Source: Phoronis australis
Lineage: Eukaryota > Phoronida > Phoronidae
Assembly (NCBI GenBank): GCA_002633005.1
Contig: NMRA01000887.1
Span: forward strand, 64,001 to 109,141
Length of the DNA: 45,141 nt
Direction: 5' to 3'
Shown here: positions 43,569 through 45,141 of the stretch, one piece after another
How positions within the stretch are numbered: position 1 is the stretch's first letter
How the letters are laid out: the number at the start of each line of letters is the position of its first letter
Program-made: the position numbers and the translations under genes
The notes under the pieces: generated by a model
The model's input: the letters and a program-made list of their open reading frames with translations, nothing else
What the model was told of the DNA's origin: nothing
Database searches by the model: none

Positions 43569-43841
43569 TGGTGTCATTTTTCCCATTGCCATCAATACTC
43601 TCACTGTTTATAGTCATCTCTTTATTTATTTCATCTCTTAGTTAAATTTTCACCATTCTTCGTAATTATTTATTGTCTTAATTCTCAACCTGTTTTAATT
43701 GTATCTTTGTCACGTATGTTAATTATTGTTTTATTACTTCATTGTATTATATTACTGTTTTTGTTGTTGAGGGCCCTCTTGGAAAGCAGTACTATCACGG
43801 AAGATGTCGCCCTCATATCACAATAAATAAATAAATAAAAA
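43569..43841 (+). mobile_element. LINE 3' end with (AATA)n tail
   Basis: AT-rich sequence, then a short GC-richer block (GAGGGCCCTCTTGGAAAGCA, TGTCGCCCTCATATCA) and a CAATAAATAAATAAATAAAA tail at 43821-43840. This is the form of a non-LTR retrotransposon 3' end. Confidence 0.6.
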
Positions 43842-43936
43842 GGTGTGATTGACCAATCAGAATGCTGCATTCCGGACACTTCGCCATCTTGTCCGACAGA
43901 CATTAGTGGCTGTCTGACAAAACACGTTCTACTGTA

Positions 43937-44155
43937 ATGTGCATTTTAAATGGTAAGGGATGTTGTTATGGTGTGTGTAATTCAGTCAGTCGTTATACCG
44001 ACAGAGATGAAAGTCCTGTCAATTTCTGGCCTTTTCCAAAGCCTAAAAGTGATGATGTAATGAGCAAACGTTAAACTGTGTGTACGCCCGCACGAGCAGC
44101 CTAACCCGTCAACATTGTTTGACCACTCGAAAGCTAAACACAAGTATGTTCTAAG
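43937..44155 (+). pseudogene. THAP-like zinc-finger exon relic
   Basis: ATG 43937 opens MCILNGKGCCYGVCNS and NFWPFPKPK, stopping at 44072-44074. A second frame continues RPHEQPNPSTLF and KHKYV, ending at a donor-like TCTAAG|GTATGC. The order (two-cysteine start, F.PFP, W/R...N, KYVCSKHF) is that of a THAP-type domain, here frame-broken. It may belong to a P- or Kolobok-type transposase or a gene derived from one. Confidence 0.5.
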
Positions 44156-45141
44156 GTATGCACTCTTTTTAATATTTCTTCGCAATATATGAATTTTGGC
44201 TCTGGCTTACGGTCTTGTTAAGTGTTTGACCCGTCGTTTTATGCAATCACTTTCTGCCGTTTCAGTATAATCATACATGTCAACCATTTCCATAGCACGA
44301 AAACGAGTAAAAATATAGTCAATCAAGAGTGAAAAAGCATTGCATGCCTACCTACTTACCTATTAGAGGCGCTTACATCTAGTACAGACTGTGAGTGTTG
44401 TTACAGGCCTAGGCCTATTCCTTGGTAACTCCTCTTGGCCCTGTCGAGCAAGGCTCGTGATATGTTAGTTTCGACAAGAATTGCCAGTAAGGATTGAAAA
44501 CTTTATTATGAACATCGGAGAAAATGCACATTAATTCCCGAAAATACGTAGCATTTTGGCGCTACGCCGTGGCACTGCAGAAACGACAAGCACGTAGCAA
44601 ATACGCAATGTCCGTATTCACGTACGTAGTATAACTCATTTCCGCAGTCGGCAAGCCTAGTTTGGCTTAGTTAAGTCTTTATTCAGAGGTCATAATCACG
44701 GTCAGCACTCAAGCACTGACCGGGTTAGGCTGGTGTTGCTTCATCAAAATCACTACTTTTGAAAAGTAAATTTGTATGGTTACAGTTATTCCGAATTTCG
44801 ACTTGTCAAGTGTGTCTGTCACGGCGCCGGCTCGACCATCGGCGATCACTGCAGACCCCGAGTAGCCAAGGGTGGTTTGAGGGGTTCGATCCAACCCCCC
44901 CCCCCGTATGAGTATGAGTTCGGAGGTTGCACAGACCGGGCCCCGGTTGAACACAGTCACAGTCGAAGGAGGTGGGGTACTGCAACGGCGAATTTATTCA
45001 TTCCCAAAACATTTCTATAATAAAATACAGTTGCATGCTTCCTCCACTAGTTATTCGTTTAATATTAATTTTTTGATAAGAATTCAAATAAAATAACTTT
45101 GTTGGCCGCTCTTGCTCGTGCTAAACATTGGTTACAACAAC
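44156..45141. other. No gene recognised
   Basis: Unique sequence with a poly-C run at 44886-44896. GGGGTTCGATCCAACCCC before it resembles both a tRNA T-arm and the poly-C region of the family B copy near 17066; no full tRNA fold is present. Confidence 0.4.

Noticed and set aside
44868-44896. tRNA-like T-arm GGGGTTCGATCCAACCCC
   Set aside because: No acceptor, D or anticodon arms at the right distances, and similar sequence occurs in the family B element at 17066.
1-45141. CRISPR array, operon or prokaryotic features
   Set aside because: No regularly spaced short repeats with unique spacers; genes have spliceosomal introns and poly(A) signals.

Overview
The window is eukaryotic. Its genes are split by GT-AG introns, gene density is low, the intergenic DNA is AT-rich and crowded with decayed transposons, and AATAAA sites and assembly gaps (runs of N) are present. 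The protein families and transposon types point to a marine invertebrate, most likely an invertebrate deuterostome such as a lancelet or hemichordate. I cannot name the species from sequence alone.

Two things stand out. (1) At 4341-8840 lies a ~4.5 kb DNA transposon. Its gene joins a RAG1-type N-terminal region (zinc-binding motifs plus RING, exon 5015-6002) to a RAG1/Chapaev-like DDE transposase core (6559-8181, with candidate D, D, CxxC, HxxxxH and E residues). Terminal inverted repeats (4341-4379 and 8801-8840) begin CACAG-like and share a 13-bp inner block, so they look like a bipartite RAG-type signal. No RAG2-like gene is present. The copy carries two opposite frameshifts and a damaged RING cysteine.

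(2) A host gene on the minus strand runs from 38866 down to 19157. I assembled it from seven exons whose splice phases all agree. It encodes ~416 aa: a probable signal peptide, a zinc metallopeptidase domain with HEFAH, and two C-terminal ShKT domains, one per exon. Its introns hold a YqaJ-like nuclease relic, a THAP relic, LINE fragments and small transposons. Exon 5 and its flanks were duplicated at 12155-13880, where the exon copy is broken.

Region by region: 1-640 dispersed repeat (second copy at 42331-42960); 2507-2770 small transposon; 4341-8840 RAG1-like transposon; 12155-13880 exon-5 segmental duplicate with two later transposon insertions; 15545-16415 ~290-bp tandem repeat; 17685-18900 short and degenerate tandem repeats; 19157-38866 metallopeptidase gene with transposon-laden introns; 39654-41865 1.1-kb direct duplication joined by a single N, probably an assembly artefact; 43083-43564 TTAA-flanked foldback element beside a LINE 3' tail and a THAP-like relic. 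Two families of non-autonomous elements (TIRs CAGTGGCGGATC and CATGCGTGCACCC) recur and both leave 5-bp target duplications.
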